64,000 nt of DNA from NCBI RefSeq assembly GCF_003050925.1, contig NZ_QAOV01000001.1, positions 555,938 to 619,937 of the forward strand, written 5' to 3'. Every line of letters begins with the position of its first letter. Within the stretch, counting starts at the first letter, position 1. Source of the stretch: Pseudomonas sp. GV085 (GTDB lineage Bacteria; Pseudomonadota; Gammaproteobacteria; Pseudomonadales; Pseudomonadaceae). The notes below the pieces were generated by a model that saw only the letters and a list, made by a program, of their open reading frames with translations, searched no databases and was not told the DNA's origin. A program made the translations under genes and the position numbers. This document shows positions 45,165 to 55,190 of this stretch, piece by piece.

Positions 45165-47918
45165 TCAAGCATTCATGCGCGCCTGGGCCGCCAGGCGATT
45201 GATCGCCCGGTCGAGCTCCTCCAGTGCCACGCTGGCATTCGGGTCCCGTTGCTTGAGCAGGGTTTCGCTGCGTTGGCAGGCCGCACGCAATTGCGGTACG
45301 CCGCAGTAACGCGTCGCGCCATGCAGGCGATGGACCCGTTCGATCAGGGCGTTGTGGTCGTTGCTTTGCCGAGCGAGGCGGATGGCTTCGCGGTCAGCCT
45401 CCAGGGACGCCAGCAGCATCGCCAGCATGTCCGCCGCCAGATCAGCCTTGCCGGCGGCCAGGCGCAATCCTTCGTCGTGGTCGAGGACCAACAGGTCATG
45501 GGCGCCAGCATGCCCATCGCCGGAGCGCTCCGGGCGGTGATTGCGCAGCGCCAGGCCGCTCCATTTCAGCACCACCTGCGCCAATTGCCGTTCGCTGATC
45601 GGTTTGGTCAGGTAGTCGTCCATGCCGCTTTGCAGCATCGCGCGTTTTTCGTTGGCCATGGCGTGGGCGGTGAGGGCCACGATCGGCAGCGGCGTGCAAT
45701 GGCGTTCGCTTTCCCATTGGCGGATCGCCTCGGTACTCTGGCGGCCGTCCATGCCGGGCATCTGCACGTCCATCAACACCAGATCGAATGACTCTTTCTG
45801 CACCGCCTTGATGGCGGCAAAACCGCTTTCCACGGCGAGCACATTGGCGCCCATGTCTTCGAGCAGGGTCTGCACCAGCATCAGGTTGGCCGGATTGTCG
45901 TCGACGCAAAGCACCTTCGGTGCACGGCTGGACAACGGCTCGCCCGGCTCGCTGCGCATCGGGCGCGGGTTGACCAGATCAGACAGGGCGCGTCGCAACT
46001 TGCGGGTACAGGCCGGTTTCGCCTGGAGCTGGCTGTGGGGGTTGGGCACGGAAAGATGGAACAGCGTCTGTTCCGTGGTCGGGCACAGCACCAGCACTTT
46101 GCAGCCAAGATGCTCGAGGTCCCAGATGTGCTGGTTGAGGCGTTCCGGCGGCATGTCGTTGCTGGTGATGCCGAGCACTGCAAGTTCGATCGCCTGATCG
46201 GTCTGGTGGGCGGCGGTGACACCATTGGTCAGGCTTTCCAGGGTGTTGAACGGTGTGGTGTCGAGGCCACAGTCTTCCAGTTGATGCTGCAACGCCTGCC
46301 GGGCCAGTTCGTGGTTTTCCAGCACCGCCACCCGGCGCCCGAGCAGCGGCGCGGCGGGCAGGTCTTCGGCATCGTCGCGGGCTTTGGGCAGGCTCAGGCT
46401 GATCCAGAACTCCGACCCTTCCCCCGGCGTGCTGTCGACACCGATCTCGCCGCCCATCTGTTCGATCAGGCGTTTGGAAATCACCAGACCCAGGCCAGTG
46501 CCGCCCGGTTGCCGCGACAGCGAGTTGTCGGCCTGACTGAAGGCCTGGAACAGGGCGCGTACGTCCTGGTTCGACAGGCCGATGCCGGTGTCCTGAATGC
46601 TGATGCGCAGCTGCACGGTGTCTTCGTGTTCTTCTTCGAGCATGGCGCGGGCGACGACGGTGCCTTCGCGGGTGAACTTGATCGCATTGCTCACCAGGTT
46701 CGTCAGGATCTGCTTGAGTCGCAGCGGGTCGCCCACCAGTGACAGCGGCGTGTCCCGATACACCAGGCTCACCAGTTCCAGCTGCTTGGCGTGGGCGGCC
46801 GGGGCGAGGATGGTCAAGGTGTCCTGGAGCAGGTCGCGCAGGTTGAACGGAATATGGTCGAGCACCAGCTTGCCAGCTTCGATTTTCGAGAAGTCGAGAA
46901 TCTCGTTGATGATGCCCAGCAGGCTGTCGGCGGATTTTTCGATGGTGCCCAGGTAGTCGAGCTGGCGTGGGGTGAGCTCGCTTTTTTGCAACAGGTGGGT
47001 GAAGCCGAGAATGCCATTGAGCGGCGTGCGGATTTCATGGCTCATGTTGGCCAGGAATTCGGACTTGATCCGGCTCGCTTCCAGGGCCTCCTTGCGCGCC
47101 AGATCCAGCTCGATGTTCTGGATCTCGATGGTTTCCAGATTCTGGCGCACGTCTTCGGTGGCCTGGTCGATGCTGTGCTGCAATTCTTCCTGGGCATTTT
47201 GCAGGGTGCCGGCCATGCGGTTGATGCCGGAAGCCAATTCATCCAGTTCCTGGCTGCCGAGGGGCGGCAAGCGGGTCTCCAGGTGGCCGTCCTTGAGTTG
47301 GGCCACGGCCTGCTTGATCTGGCTCAACGGCCGATTGATCGTGCGCCCCATGCGCAGGGCCAGCAGTGCCGCACCGATCAGTCCCGTAGCGATCAACATC
47401 AGGCTGGCGAACAGGCTGCGGTAACCGCGCAACAGCATGCCGTTATGGGACAGTTCGAGCTCGACCCAGCCGAGCAGGCGGTCTGCTTCTTCGGGAATCA
47501 CGTCTCCGGCCAGGTTGCGGTGTTTGCCGAATACCGGCAGCAGATAGCGGGTCGCATCGCTGCCGCTGCTGCGCAGCATCTGCGTGCCACTGCCAGAGGG
47601 CGTCTGATTGAGCATGGTCGGGCCGGCGTGGGCCAGCAAGGTGCGGTCGGGAGCCAGGAAGGTCACGGCCCGTACGTCGGTTTGTTCAAGGGCCTGGGTG
47701 GCGATGCGTTCGAGCAGTTCGTTGTCCTGGTGGCCCATGGCTGGCGCTGTCAATGGAGCCAACTGCTCGGCGATCATTTCGCCACGCTGCATAAGCTGGG
47801 TTTGCAGGTCAGCCTGTTGCATCCAGGTAAAATAACCCCCCAGCACCAACGCCATCAGGCTGGTGGGCAACAGGGTCAGCAACAGCACGCGGCCTTTGAT
47901 TCCCAGTTTCTTGAGCAC
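45165..47918 (-). CDS. gacS: Hybrid sensor kinase GacS (BarA type)
   Basis: The 917-residue tripartite kinase has membrane helices at about 10-32 and 165-187, HAMP, HisKA (NMSHEIRTPLNG, His294), HATPase, a receiver with Asp717 (LVLMDVQMPGMDG) and a C-terminal HPt domain (RLHGATRYCGVP, His near 866). Length, His294 and Asp717 agree with the P. fluorescens GacS literature. It phosphorylates GacA, which drives RsmY/RsmZ small RNAs controlling secondary metabolites and biofilm. The start is GTG at 47918 with AGGAG six bases upstream. Confidence 0.97.
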   Translation of the reverse strand: MLKKLGIKGRVLLLTLLPTSLMALVLGGYFTWMQQADLQTQLMQRGEMIAEQLAPLTAPAMGHQDNELLERIATQALEQTDVRAVTFLAPDRTLLAHAGPTMLNQTPSGSGTQMLRSSGSDATRYLLPVFGKHRNLAGDVIPEEADRLLGWVELELSHNGMLLRGYRSLFASLMLIATGLIGAALLALRMGRTINRPLSQIKQAVAQLKDGHLETRLPPLGSQELDELASGINRMAGTLQNAQEELQHSIDQATEDVRQNLETIEIQNIELDLARKEALEASRIKSEFLANMSHEIRTPLNGILGFTHLLQKSELTPRQLDYLGTIEKSADSLLGIINEILDFSKIEAGKLVLDHIPFNLRDLLQDTLTILAPAAHAKQLELVSLVYRDTPLSLVGDPLRLKQILTNLVSNAIKFTREGTVVARAMLEEEHEDTVQLRISIQDTGIGLSNQDVRALFQAFSQADNSLSRQPGGTGLGLVISKRLIEQMGGEIGVDSTPGEGSEFWISLSLPKARDDAEDLPAAPLLGRRVAVLENHELARQALQHQLEDCGLDTTPFNTLESLTNGVTAAHQTDQAIELAVLGITSNDMPPERLNQHIWDLEHLGCKVLVLCPTTEQTLFHLSVPNPHSQLQAKPACTRKLRRALSDLVNPRPMRSEPGEPLSSRAPKVLCVDDNPANLMLVQTLLEDMGANVLAVESGFAAIKAVQKESFDLVLMDVQMPGMDGRQSTEAIRQWESERHCTPLPIVALTAHAMANEKRAMLQSGMDDYLTKPISERQLAQVVLKWSGLALRNHRPERSGDGHAGAHDLLVLDHDEGLRLAAGKADLAADMLAMLLASLEADREAIRLARQSNDHNALIERVHRLHGATRYCGVPQLRAACQRSETLLKQRDPNASVALEELDRAINRLAAQARMNA

Positions 47919-48133
47919 GCAACTCTCCTGCATCCCGCTATTCATAGGCCCGTACATGCATCCGCCATGCACCACTTGCGCAGTGTAGCGATTTGCTCGC
48001 GGGCAATCTTCGTAAAAATGGTGCAGTCATTCGTCGGCCCGGACGACTCTTTGGCGATACGGACAAACCGTGGGTTGCCCCTGGCGAGGCAATCTTGAAT
48101 AATCGCTCAACTGAGAATTATTTGCAGATAGTC

Positions 48134-48853
48134 ATGACTCCCATCACTGCTGGCCTCCCTCGAATCCTGTCCATCGAAGACGACCTTGTGCTCGGCGCCT
48201 ACGTTCACGAGCACCTGGACCGCAGCGGCTTCCAGGTGACCTGGTGCCAGAACGGCCAGGAAGGCCTGGACATTGCCCGCCGGCAGCCTTTCGACGTGGT
48301 GTTGATGGATATCCTGCTGCCGGGCATGGACGGCCTGGCGGTATTGACTCAATTGCGCCAGAGCCATTCCACCCCGGTGTTGCTGATGTCGGCCCTCGGT
48401 GCCGAGGCCGATCGCATCAGCGGCTTTCGCCTGGGGGCCGATGATTACCTGCCAAAGCCCTTCAGCATGGTGGAGTTGCGGGTGCGCATCGAAGCCATTC
48501 TGCGGCGGGTGGCATTCGACCGCCGGCCTGCGCCCGCCGTGCCGGCCCCTTCGATGGACAGCCTGCGTTTCGACGATGAAAGCTTCGAGGTGTTTTATGG
48601 CGAACAGGCTGGCGGCCTGACCCGCAGCGAGTATCGGCTGCTGGAGACGCTGCACCGCAGCGCCGACGAAGTCCTGAGCAAAGCCTTCCTCTATCAACAG
48701 GTGCTGCAACGCGGTTATGCGGCCCATGACCGCAGCCTGGACATGCACATCAGCCAGATCCGCCGCAAGCTCAAGGCCATTGGCTACACCGAGCGTGAAG
48801 TGCGTACGGTATGGGGCAAGGGTTACATCCTGAGCGCCGTCGATGAAATGTAA
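48134..48853 (+). CDS. OmpR-family response regulator (PirR-like)
   Basis: The 239-residue protein has a receiver (SIEDD near 14, phospho-acceptor Asp59 in VVLMDILLPGMDG, Lys in LPKPF) and a winged helix (about 145-235; LTRSEYRLLETLHRS, AHDRSLDMHISQIRRKL). It is divergent from gacS, the place of pirR (PA0929), whose system responds to ferric siderophores in P. aeruginosa; no pirA receptor gene is here. The ATG at 48134 has a weak ribosome-binding site. It overlaps the sensor gene by 11 bp. Confidence 0.9.
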   Translation: MTPITAGLPRILSIEDDLVLGAYVHEHLDRSGFQVTWCQNGQEGLDIARRQPFDVVLMDILLPGMDGLAVLTQLRQSHSTPVLLMSALGAEADRISGFRLGADDYLPKPFSMVELRVRIEAILRRVAFDRRPAPAVPAPSMDSLRFDDESFEVFYGEQAGGLTRSEYRLLETLHRSADEVLSKAFLYQQVLQRGYAAHDRSLDMHISQIRRKLKAIGYTEREVRTVWGKGYILSAVDEM

Positions 48854-50264
48854 CTTGCCGGGCAGGCATTCGCTGTTCTGGAAACTGGCTTGTCTATTGG
48901 TCGCTTTCTGTCTGCTGATGATCTGGTTGAGTTGGTCCTGGGGGCGTTACATGGAGCAGCGCAACCAGTTCCTCTCCGATGAGGCCCGCGGCACCCTGAC
49001 GCGCTACGCCGCCGAAGCCGAGCAGGCTTGGCGGCAGCACCAGAGCGCCGGTGTCGATCACTGGCTGCAAGGCATGCGTCAGCGGGAATACGGCTGGGTC
49101 GGTGTCATCGGCGGTGATTTGCAGTCCTTGAGCAACCAATCGCTGACGGACAAGGAAGTCGAACGCCTGACTTTTTTGCGCGGCCTCGATTGGCCCATCC
49201 ACAAGAAAGGCCGGCCCTGGATGCGCGTGCCGTTTCCCGGCGACCCGTCCGCCGGCAGCCTGGTGATCGAACTGCCCGAACGCTTTCTGCCTGGGCAATA
49301 CCGGGTGTTCTGGCGGGTGATCACCAACGGCGTGATTCCGGGGCTGTTCACTTTGCTACTGTGCGTCGGGCTCTACCGATTGCTGGTGGTGCCACTCAAT
49401 CACTTACGTGAGCAGGCCAACGCCTGGCGTGCCGACCAACTGAATGTGCGCCTGTCGAGCCGCACTACCAATCGTTGCGATGAATTGGGTGAGCTGGGGC
49501 GGGCGTTCGACCATATGTCCGAACGCCTGCAAAGCACCGTGGCCTTGCAGCAGCAACTGCTGCGCGACTTGTCCCACGAATTGCGTACGCCTTTGAGCCG
49601 CTTGCGGGTGGCCAGTGAAAGCGAGCAGGGGCTGGAGCCATTGCGCGAACGCATCGGCCGTGAGGTCGATGGCATGCAGCGCCTGGTGGAAGACACGTTG
49701 CAGCTGGCCTGGCTCGATACCGAGCGCACCCGGTTGCCCGACGAAGCGATCCAGATCCAGGCCCTGTGGGAAATGCTCACGGAGAATGCCTGCTATGAAA
49801 GTGGCTGGCCCAATTCGCAGTTGCAATGCGCGGTGGATTCATCCTGTTGGGTTCGCGGTCATCTCAACACCCTGGCCCAGGCGTTGGAAAACATTCTGCG
49901 CAATGCCATTCGTCATTCGCCAGCGGGAGGCATTGTCCAGCTGGGTGGCCAGCGTGATGGCGATTTCTGGCACCTATGGCTGGAGGATCAGGGCGATGGT
50001 GTGGCGCAAGCTGATCTGGAACGGATCTTCCTGCCGTTCACCCGACTCGACGGTTCGCGGCCGGGGGACGGTGGATTCGGACTGGGCTTGAGCATTGCCC
50101 GGAACGCGGTGCAGCGTCAGGGTGGACAGCTTTGGGCGCAGAACACCGGGACCGGGTTGCGCTTGAATATGCGCTTGTTGGCGGATGATGGCGGTGCCAG
50201 TGACAACGTCATCGCGAGCAGGCTCGCTCCTACATTGACCGTGTTTCAACCGAAAAATGTGTGA
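48843..50264 (+). CDS. Sensor histidine kinase (PirS-like) with REP-derived C-terminus
   Basis: The 473-residue inner-membrane kinase has helices at about 12-34 and 163-185, a short periplasmic domain, HAMP, HisKA (RDLSHELRTPLSRL, His245) and HATPase (NILRNAIRHSP, EDQGDGVAQ, FGLGLSIARN). The domain ends near residue 453. The last ~20 residues (NVIASRLAPTLTVFQPKNV) are encoded by a REP sequence that begins at 50210, so the native stop was lost or replaced. It is translationally coupled to the preceding regulator. Confidence 0.9.
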   Translation: MKCNLPGRHSLFWKLACLLVAFCLLMIWLSWSWGRYMEQRNQFLSDEARGTLTRYAAEAEQAWRQHQSAGVDHWLQGMRQREYGWVGVIGGDLQSLSNQSLTDKEVERLTFLRGLDWPIHKKGRPWMRVPFPGDPSAGSLVIELPERFLPGQYRVFWRVITNGVIPGLFTLLLCVGLYRLLVVPLNHLREQANAWRADQLNVRLSSRTTNRCDELGELGRAFDHMSERLQSTVALQQQLLRDLSHELRTPLSRLRVASESEQGLEPLRERIGREVDGMQRLVEDTLQLAWLDTERTRLPDEAIQIQALWEMLTENACYESGWPNSQLQCAVDSSCWVRGHLNTLAQALENILRNAIRHSPAGGIVQLGGQRDGDFWHLWLEDQGDGVAQADLERIFLPFTRLDGSRPGDGGFGLGLSIARNAVQRQGGQLWAQNTGTGLRLNMRLLADDGGASDNVIASRLAPTLTVFQPKNV

Positions 50265-50304
50265 TCACCTCAGCCCCCTGTAGGAGCGAGCCTGCTCGCG
50301 ATGA
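50210..50304. repeat. REPIN-like pair overlapping the end of the sensor gene
   Basis: TCATCGCGAGCAGGCTCGCTCC (left half inside the coding region) faces GGAGCGAGCCTGCTCGCGATGA (right half outside); arms are TCATCGCGAGCA and TGCTCGCGATGA. Confidence 0.93.
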
Positions 50305-50432
50305 GGCCCTTCCACACACCAATAAACCCGGGCTTATTCCCATAAGCCATAAGCACCATACTTTGCGTGATATGGCCTGCGAACGTTTGCCGGTATGATA
50401 GACGCCCCCGCAGTCTGGATTGCGAATACGCC

Positions 50433-51335
50433 ATGACCTTGCAGTACCCAACCATCGCCGATTGCGTCGGCAACACTCCGCTGGTTCGTTTGCAGCGCCT
50501 GCCCGGCGCCACCAGCAATACCCTTTTGCTCAAGCTCGAAGGGAACAACCCGGCGGGTTCGGTCAAGGACCGTCCGGCGCTGTCGATGATCACTCGCGCC
50601 GAACTGCGCGGGCAGATCCATCCTGGCGATACGCTGATCGAAGCGACGTCGGGCAACACCGGAATCGCCTTGGCCATGGCCGCCGCGATCAAGGGTTACA
50701 GGATGATCCTGATCATGCCGGACAACTCCAGCGCCGAGCGCAAGGCGGCCATGACGGCCTATGGCGCCGAGCTGATTCTGGTCAGCCAGGAACAGGGCAT
50801 GGAAGGCGCCCGTGACCTCGCGCAGAAGATGGAAGCCGAGGGTCGCGGCAAAGTACTGGATCAGTTCGCCAACGGTGACAATCCCGAGGCGCACTACACC
50901 ACCACTGGCCCGGAAATCTGGCGCCAGACCCAGGGCACCATTACCCATTTCGTCAGTTCCATGGGCACTACCGGGACCATCATGGGCGTGTCGCGCTACT
51001 TGAAAGAGCAGAACGACAACGTGCAGATCATCGGCCTGCAACCGATGGAAGGTTCGGCGATCCCGGGTATCCGCCGCTGGCCTCAGGAATACCTGCCGAA
51101 AATCTACCAGGCTGACCGCGTGGACCGGATCGTCGACATGGCCCAAAGCGAAGCCGAAGACGTGACCCGTCGTCTGGCCCGTGAAGAAGGCATTTTCTGT
51201 GGCGTGTCCTCGGGCGGCGCCGTGGCGGCAATGCTGCGCCTGTCCAGAGAAGTTGAAAACGCGGTGATCGTCGCGATCATCTGCGACCGCGGCGACCGTT
51301 ACTTGTCGACCGGCATTTTCGACGCGCCCAACTGA
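50433..51335 (+). CDS. cysM: Cysteine synthase B
   Basis: The 300-residue PLP enzyme makes cysteine from O-acetylserine and sulfide or thiosulfate. It has Lys45 in [11 protein letters not shown], the substrate loop [23 protein letters not shown] for the phosphate, and [11 protein letters not shown]. The ATG at 50433 fits family length; a candidate -10 TATGAT lies 35 bases upstream. It overlaps rlmD by one base (TGATG). Confidence 0.95.
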   Translation: MTLQYPTIADCVGNTPLVRLQRLPGATSNTLLLKLEGNNPAGSVKDRPALSMITRAELRGQIHPGDTLIEATSGNTGIALAMAAAIKGYRMILIMPDNSSAERKAAMTAYGAELILVSQEQGMEGARDLAQKMEAEGRGKVLDQFANGDNPEAHYTTTGPEIWRQTQGTITHFVSSMGTTGTIMGVSRYLKEQNDNVQIIGLQPMEGSAIPGIRRWPQEYLPKIYQADRVDRIVDMAQSEAEDVTRRLAREEGIFCGVSSGGAVAAMLRLSREVENAVIVAIICDRGDRYLSTGIFDAPN

Positions 51336-52687
51336 TGGCCAAACATGAAAGAGGCCTGCGCTTCCAGCCCACCGGCGGCAGCAAGGCCCCGCAAATCCCG
51401 ACCGGCAAAAAACAGCGCCTGACCATCGAGCGCCTGGCCAATGACGGTCGCGGCATCGCGTTTTTCGAAGGTCGTACCTGGTTCGTCATCGGTGCGTTGG
51501 CCGGCGAAGAAATCGAGGCTCGCGTACTCGGTGCCCACGGCAAAGTGGTCGAGGCGCGGACCGAGCGGGTGTTCAAAGCCAGCGAATTGCGCCGCCCGGC
51601 GCCGTGCGCCCATGCCGGCCGTTGCGGCGGCTGCAGCGTGCAGCATTTGCCCCATAACGAACAACTCGCCCTGAAACAGCGCATGCTCGCCGAGCAATTG
51701 TCCAAGGTCGCCGGTGTCGCGCCCGAGGAGTGGGCCGAACCATTGACCGGTCCGGAATTCGGCTACCGTCGTCGCGCCCGTGTGGCGGTGCGCTGGGACA
51801 TGAAGGCGAAGAAACTCGAAGTCGGGTTCCGCGCCGCCGGCAGCCAGGACATCGTTGGCATCGATGATTGCCCGGTGCTGGTACAGCCCTTGCAGCCCAT
51901 CATGGCCGGTCTGCCGGAGATGCTGCGGCGCTTGAGCAAACCTCAGGCACTCGGGCATGTGGAGTTGTTCAGCGGCTCGACGTTGGCGGTTTTGCTGCGG
52001 CACATGGCGCCGTTGTCCGACGCCGACCTGACGATCCTCAAGGATTTCTGCGCGTTCCACGAAGCCCAGTTGTGGCTGCATGGCGACGGTGAACCGCAGC
52101 CGGTCGAGGCCGATCGGTCGTTGGGCTATCGTCTTGAACAGTGGGGTCTGGAGCTGGCATACCGTCCAGGGGATTTCATCCAGGTCAACGCCGCAGTCAA
52201 TGAAGCGATGGTTGCCCAGGCGCTGGACTGGTTGAAGCCGACAGCAGATGAGCGCGTACTCGATCTGTTCTGTGGCCTGGGCAACTTTGCCTTGCCACTG
52301 GCCAAGGCCGCTCGCGAAGTGGTGGCGGTCGAAGGTGTGCGGGTGATGGTCGATCGGGCAGCGGCGAATGCAGCTAGCAATAATCTGCATAACGCGAAGT
52401 TTTTTCACGCCGATTTATCCCAGCCTTTGACGGACGCCGAATGGGCCGCCGAAGGCTTTTGTGCGGTACTCTTGGACCCACCGCGTGACGGTGCTTTCGA
52501 GGTTGTTCACAAGCTCAAGACCCTGGGCGCCGAACGGTTGGTGTACGTGTCGTGCAACCCGGCCACTCTGGCGCGTGACACGGTCGAATTGATCAAGCAG
52601 GGCTACCGGTTAAAACGTGCCGGGATTCTCGATATGTTTCCTCAAACGGCACATGTCGAGGCCATGGCGTTATTTGAAGCGAGCTAG
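51335..52687 (+). CDS. rlmD: 23S rRNA (uracil-1939 C5) methyltransferase
   Basis: The 450-residue enzyme has an N-terminal TRAM domain (about 22-80), a four-cysteine iron-sulfur site ([15 protein letters not shown] and the Cys of DDCPVL), the SAM motif [16 protein letters not shown] and the nucleophile cysteine in [12 protein letters not shown]. It methylates U1939 of 23S rRNA. It is coupled to cysM and followed by relA, as in P. aeruginosa. Confidence 0.95.
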   Translation: MAKHERGLRFQPTGGSKAPQIPTGKKQRLTIERLANDGRGIAFFEGRTWFVIGALAGEEIEARVLGAHGKVVEARTERVFKASELRRPAPCAHAGRCGGCSVQHLPHNEQLALKQRMLAEQLSKVAGVAPEEWAEPLTGPEFGYRRRARVAVRWDMKAKKLEVGFRAAGSQDIVGIDDCPVLVQPLQPIMAGLPEMLRRLSKPQALGHVELFSGSTLAVLLRHMAPLSDADLTILKDFCAFHEAQLWLHGDGEPQPVEADRSLGYRLEQWGLELAYRPGDFIQVNAAVNEAMVAQALDWLKPTADERVLDLFCGLGNFALPLAKAAREVVAVEGVRVMVDRAAANAASNNLHNAKFFHADLSQPLTDAEWAAEGFCAVLLDPPRDGAFEVVHKLKTLGAERLVYVSCNPATLARDTVELIKQGYRLKRAGILDMFPQTAHVEAMALFEAS

Positions 52688-52808
52688 GATGCTCGTCTGG
52701 TCCGACTGGCCCGCCCGTGCAGCCGCGCACCAGCCCGACGTGGGCGCATGGGTAACGAAGGTCAGCGAATTGACGCATTGAATCTGCGTCGTAGGGAAGG
52801 TAAGCAAG

Positions 52809-55052
52809 ATGGTACAGGTGAGAGCACACCAGCCGATCAACACCGACGGCAGTATCAATCTCGAGGCTTGGCTCGATCACGCGGTGAGTGTCGATCTGGC
52901 ACTGGATCGCGAAGCCTTGAAAGAGGCCTGCGAGTACGCTCGCGAGGCCGAACAACAAGCCAATGCGGCACAGAATCTCTGGTCGGAAGGGAACTCCACG
53001 TTCCGTACCGGCCTTGAGATCGCCGAGATTCTCGCCGATCTCAAACTCGATCAGGACTCACTGGTCGCCGCGGTCCTGTACCGGGGCGTGCGCGAAGGCC
53101 AGATCCCGTTGCCGGCAGTCAGCCAGCGCTTCGGCCCGGTGGTGGCCAAACTCATCGACGGCGTGCAACGCATGGCGGCGATCAGCGACAGCCTGAGTCC
53201 GCGCAAATCCTTGGTGATGGGCACCCAGGGCCAGGTGGAAAACCTGCGCAAGATGCTGGTGGCCATGGTCGACGACGTTCGCGTCGCCCTGATCAAACTG
53301 GCCGAGCGTACTTGCGCCATCCGTGCGGTGAAGACCGCCGACGACGAAAAACGCAACCGCGTCGCCCGTGAAGTCTTCGACATCTACGCGCCACTGGCCC
53401 ATCGCCTGGGTATCGGTCACATCAAGTGGGAGCTGGAGGACTTGTCCTTCCGTTACCTGGAGCCGGACCAGTACAAGCAGATCGCCAAGTTGCTCCACGA
53501 GCGGCGCCTGGATCGCGAGCGCTTCATCAGCGACGTGATGAGCCAGCTGAAAAACGAATTGCAGGCCACCGGTGTCGATGCCGACATCAGCGGCCGGGCC
53601 AAACACATCTATTCGATCTGGCGCAAAATGCAGCGCAAGGGTCTGGAGTTCAGCCAGATCTACGACGTTCGAGCCGTTCGCGTGCTGGTGCCGGAAATGC
53701 GCGATTGCTACACCGCGCTCGGCATCGTCCATACCCTGTGGCGGCACATTCCGAAAGAGTTCGACGACTACATCGCCAACCCCAAGGAAAACGGCTATCG
53801 CTCGCTGCACACGGCGGTGATCGGGCCCGAGGGCAAGGTGCTGGAAGTGCAGATCCGCACCCATGCGATGCACGAAGAAGCCGAACTCGGTGTGTGCGCG
53901 CACTGGCGCTACAAGGGCACCGACGTCAAGTCCGGCTCCAATCACTACGAAGAGAAAATCTCCTGGCTGCGCCAGGTACTCGAATGGCACGAAGAGCTGG
54001 GTGACATCGGTGGCCTGGCGGAACAGCTGCGGGTCGATATCGAGCCCGACCGGGTCTACATCTTTACCCCGGACGGTCACGCCATCGACTTGCCCAAGGG
54101 GGCGACGCCGCTGGACTTCGCCTACCGCGTACACACCGAAATCGGTCACAACTGCCGCGGCGCCAAGATCAACGGGCGCATCGTGCCGCTCAATTACAGC
54201 CTGCAAACCGGTGAACAGGTCGAGATCATCACCAGCAAGCACGGCACCCCGAGCCGCGACTGGCTGAACCCGAACCTGGGTTACGTCACCACATCCCGGG
54301 CGCGGGCGAAGATCGTTCACTGGTTCAAGTTGCAGGCCCGTGACCAGAACGTCGCGGCCGGTAAAACGCTGTTGGAGCGCGAGCTCAATCGCCTCGGCCT
54401 GCCCGCGGTGGATTTCGACAAGCTGGCCGACAAGGCCAACATGAAAACCGCCGAAGACCTGTTCGCCGCCCTCGGTGCCGGGGATCTGCGCCTGGCGCAA
54501 CTGGTCAACCTGGCGCAGCAACTGGTCGAGCCGGAGCGTGGCAACGAGCAGCTGGAACTGATTCCACGCAAGGCCACTGGCTACAAGCCAGGCAAGCGCG
54601 GCGATATCCAGATCCAGGGTGTCGGCAACCTGATGACCCAGATGGCTGGCTGCTGCCAGCCGTTGCCGGGCGATGCAATCGTCGGTTACATCACTGTGGG
54701 TCGCGGAGTGAGCATTCACCGCCAGGACTGCGCCTCGGTGCTGCAGCTGGCCGGGCGCGAGCCCGAGCGAATCATCCAGGTCAGCTGGGGGCCGGTGCCG
54801 GTGCTCACCTATCCGGTGGACATCGTCATCCGCGCCTACGACCGTTCCGGTCTGCTGCGTGACGTCTCGCAGGTGCTGCTCAATGAGCGGATCAACGTGC
54901 TGGCGGTCAACACCCGCTCGAACAAGGAGGACAACACCGCGCTGATGTCCCTGACCATCGAGATTCCGGGGCTGGACGCATTGGGGCGGTTGCTGGGGCG
55001 GATTTCCCAGTTGCCGAACATCATCGAAACCCGGCGTAACCGTACGCCATGA
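52809..55052 (+). CDS. relA: (p)ppGpp synthetase RelA
   Basis: The 747-residue protein has a degenerate HD domain (about 60-180; the His-Asp of SpoT is replaced in AAVLYRGVREGQI, so it is not a hydrolase), the synthetase domain (YDVRAVRVLVPEMRDCYTALG, ENGYRSLHTAVIGPEG), TGS (about 410-470; IFTPDGHAIDLPKGATPLDFAY), a zinc-finger-like CC segment (GCCQPLPGD) and a C-terminal ACT domain. It binds stalled ribosomes and makes ppGpp on amino acid starvation. Confidence 0.97.
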   Translation: MVQVRAHQPINTDGSINLEAWLDHAVSVDLALDREALKEACEYAREAEQQANAAQNLWSEGNSTFRTGLEIAEILADLKLDQDSLVAAVLYRGVREGQIPLPAVSQRFGPVVAKLIDGVQRMAAISDSLSPRKSLVMGTQGQVENLRKMLVAMVDDVRVALIKLAERTCAIRAVKTADDEKRNRVAREVFDIYAPLAHRLGIGHIKWELEDLSFRYLEPDQYKQIAKLLHERRLDRERFISDVMSQLKNELQATGVDADISGRAKHIYSIWRKMQRKGLEFSQIYDVRAVRVLVPEMRDCYTALGIVHTLWRHIPKEFDDYIANPKENGYRSLHTAVIGPEGKVLEVQIRTHAMHEEAELGVCAHWRYKGTDVKSGSNHYEEKISWLRQVLEWHEELGDIGGLAEQLRVDIEPDRVYIFTPDGHAIDLPKGATPLDFAYRVHTEIGHNCRGAKINGRIVPLNYSLQTGEQVEIITSKHGTPSRDWLNPNLGYVTTSRARAKIVHWFKLQARDQNVAAGKTLLERELNRLGLPAVDFDKLADKANMKTAEDLFAALGAGDLRLAQLVNLAQQLVEPERGNEQLELIPRKATGYKPGKRGDIQIQGVGNLMTQMAGCCQPLPGDAIVGYITVGRGVSIHRQDCASVLQLAGREPERIIQVSWGPVPVLTYPVDIVIRAYDRSGLLRDVSQVLLNERINVLAVNTRSNKEDNTALMSLTIEIPGLDALGRLLGRISQLPNIIETRRNRTP

Positions 55053-55067
55053 GGCGAGAGCGCTTTA

Positions 55068-55169
55068 CTGTAGGAGCGAGCCTGCTCGCGATGAACCAGA
55101 GGACGGCGCGTTCATCCAGATTGTACGCGTCATCGTTGACGTCCATCGCGAGCAGGCTCGCTCCTACAG
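55068..55169. repeat. REPIN-like pair between relA and mazG
   Basis: CTGTAGGAGCGAGCC and GGCTCGCTCCTACAG bound two inverted REPs (inner arms GCTCGCGATG / CATCGCGAGC). Confidence 0.92.
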
Positions 55170-55190
55170 GAAGCGGAAAGAGACAGATTG

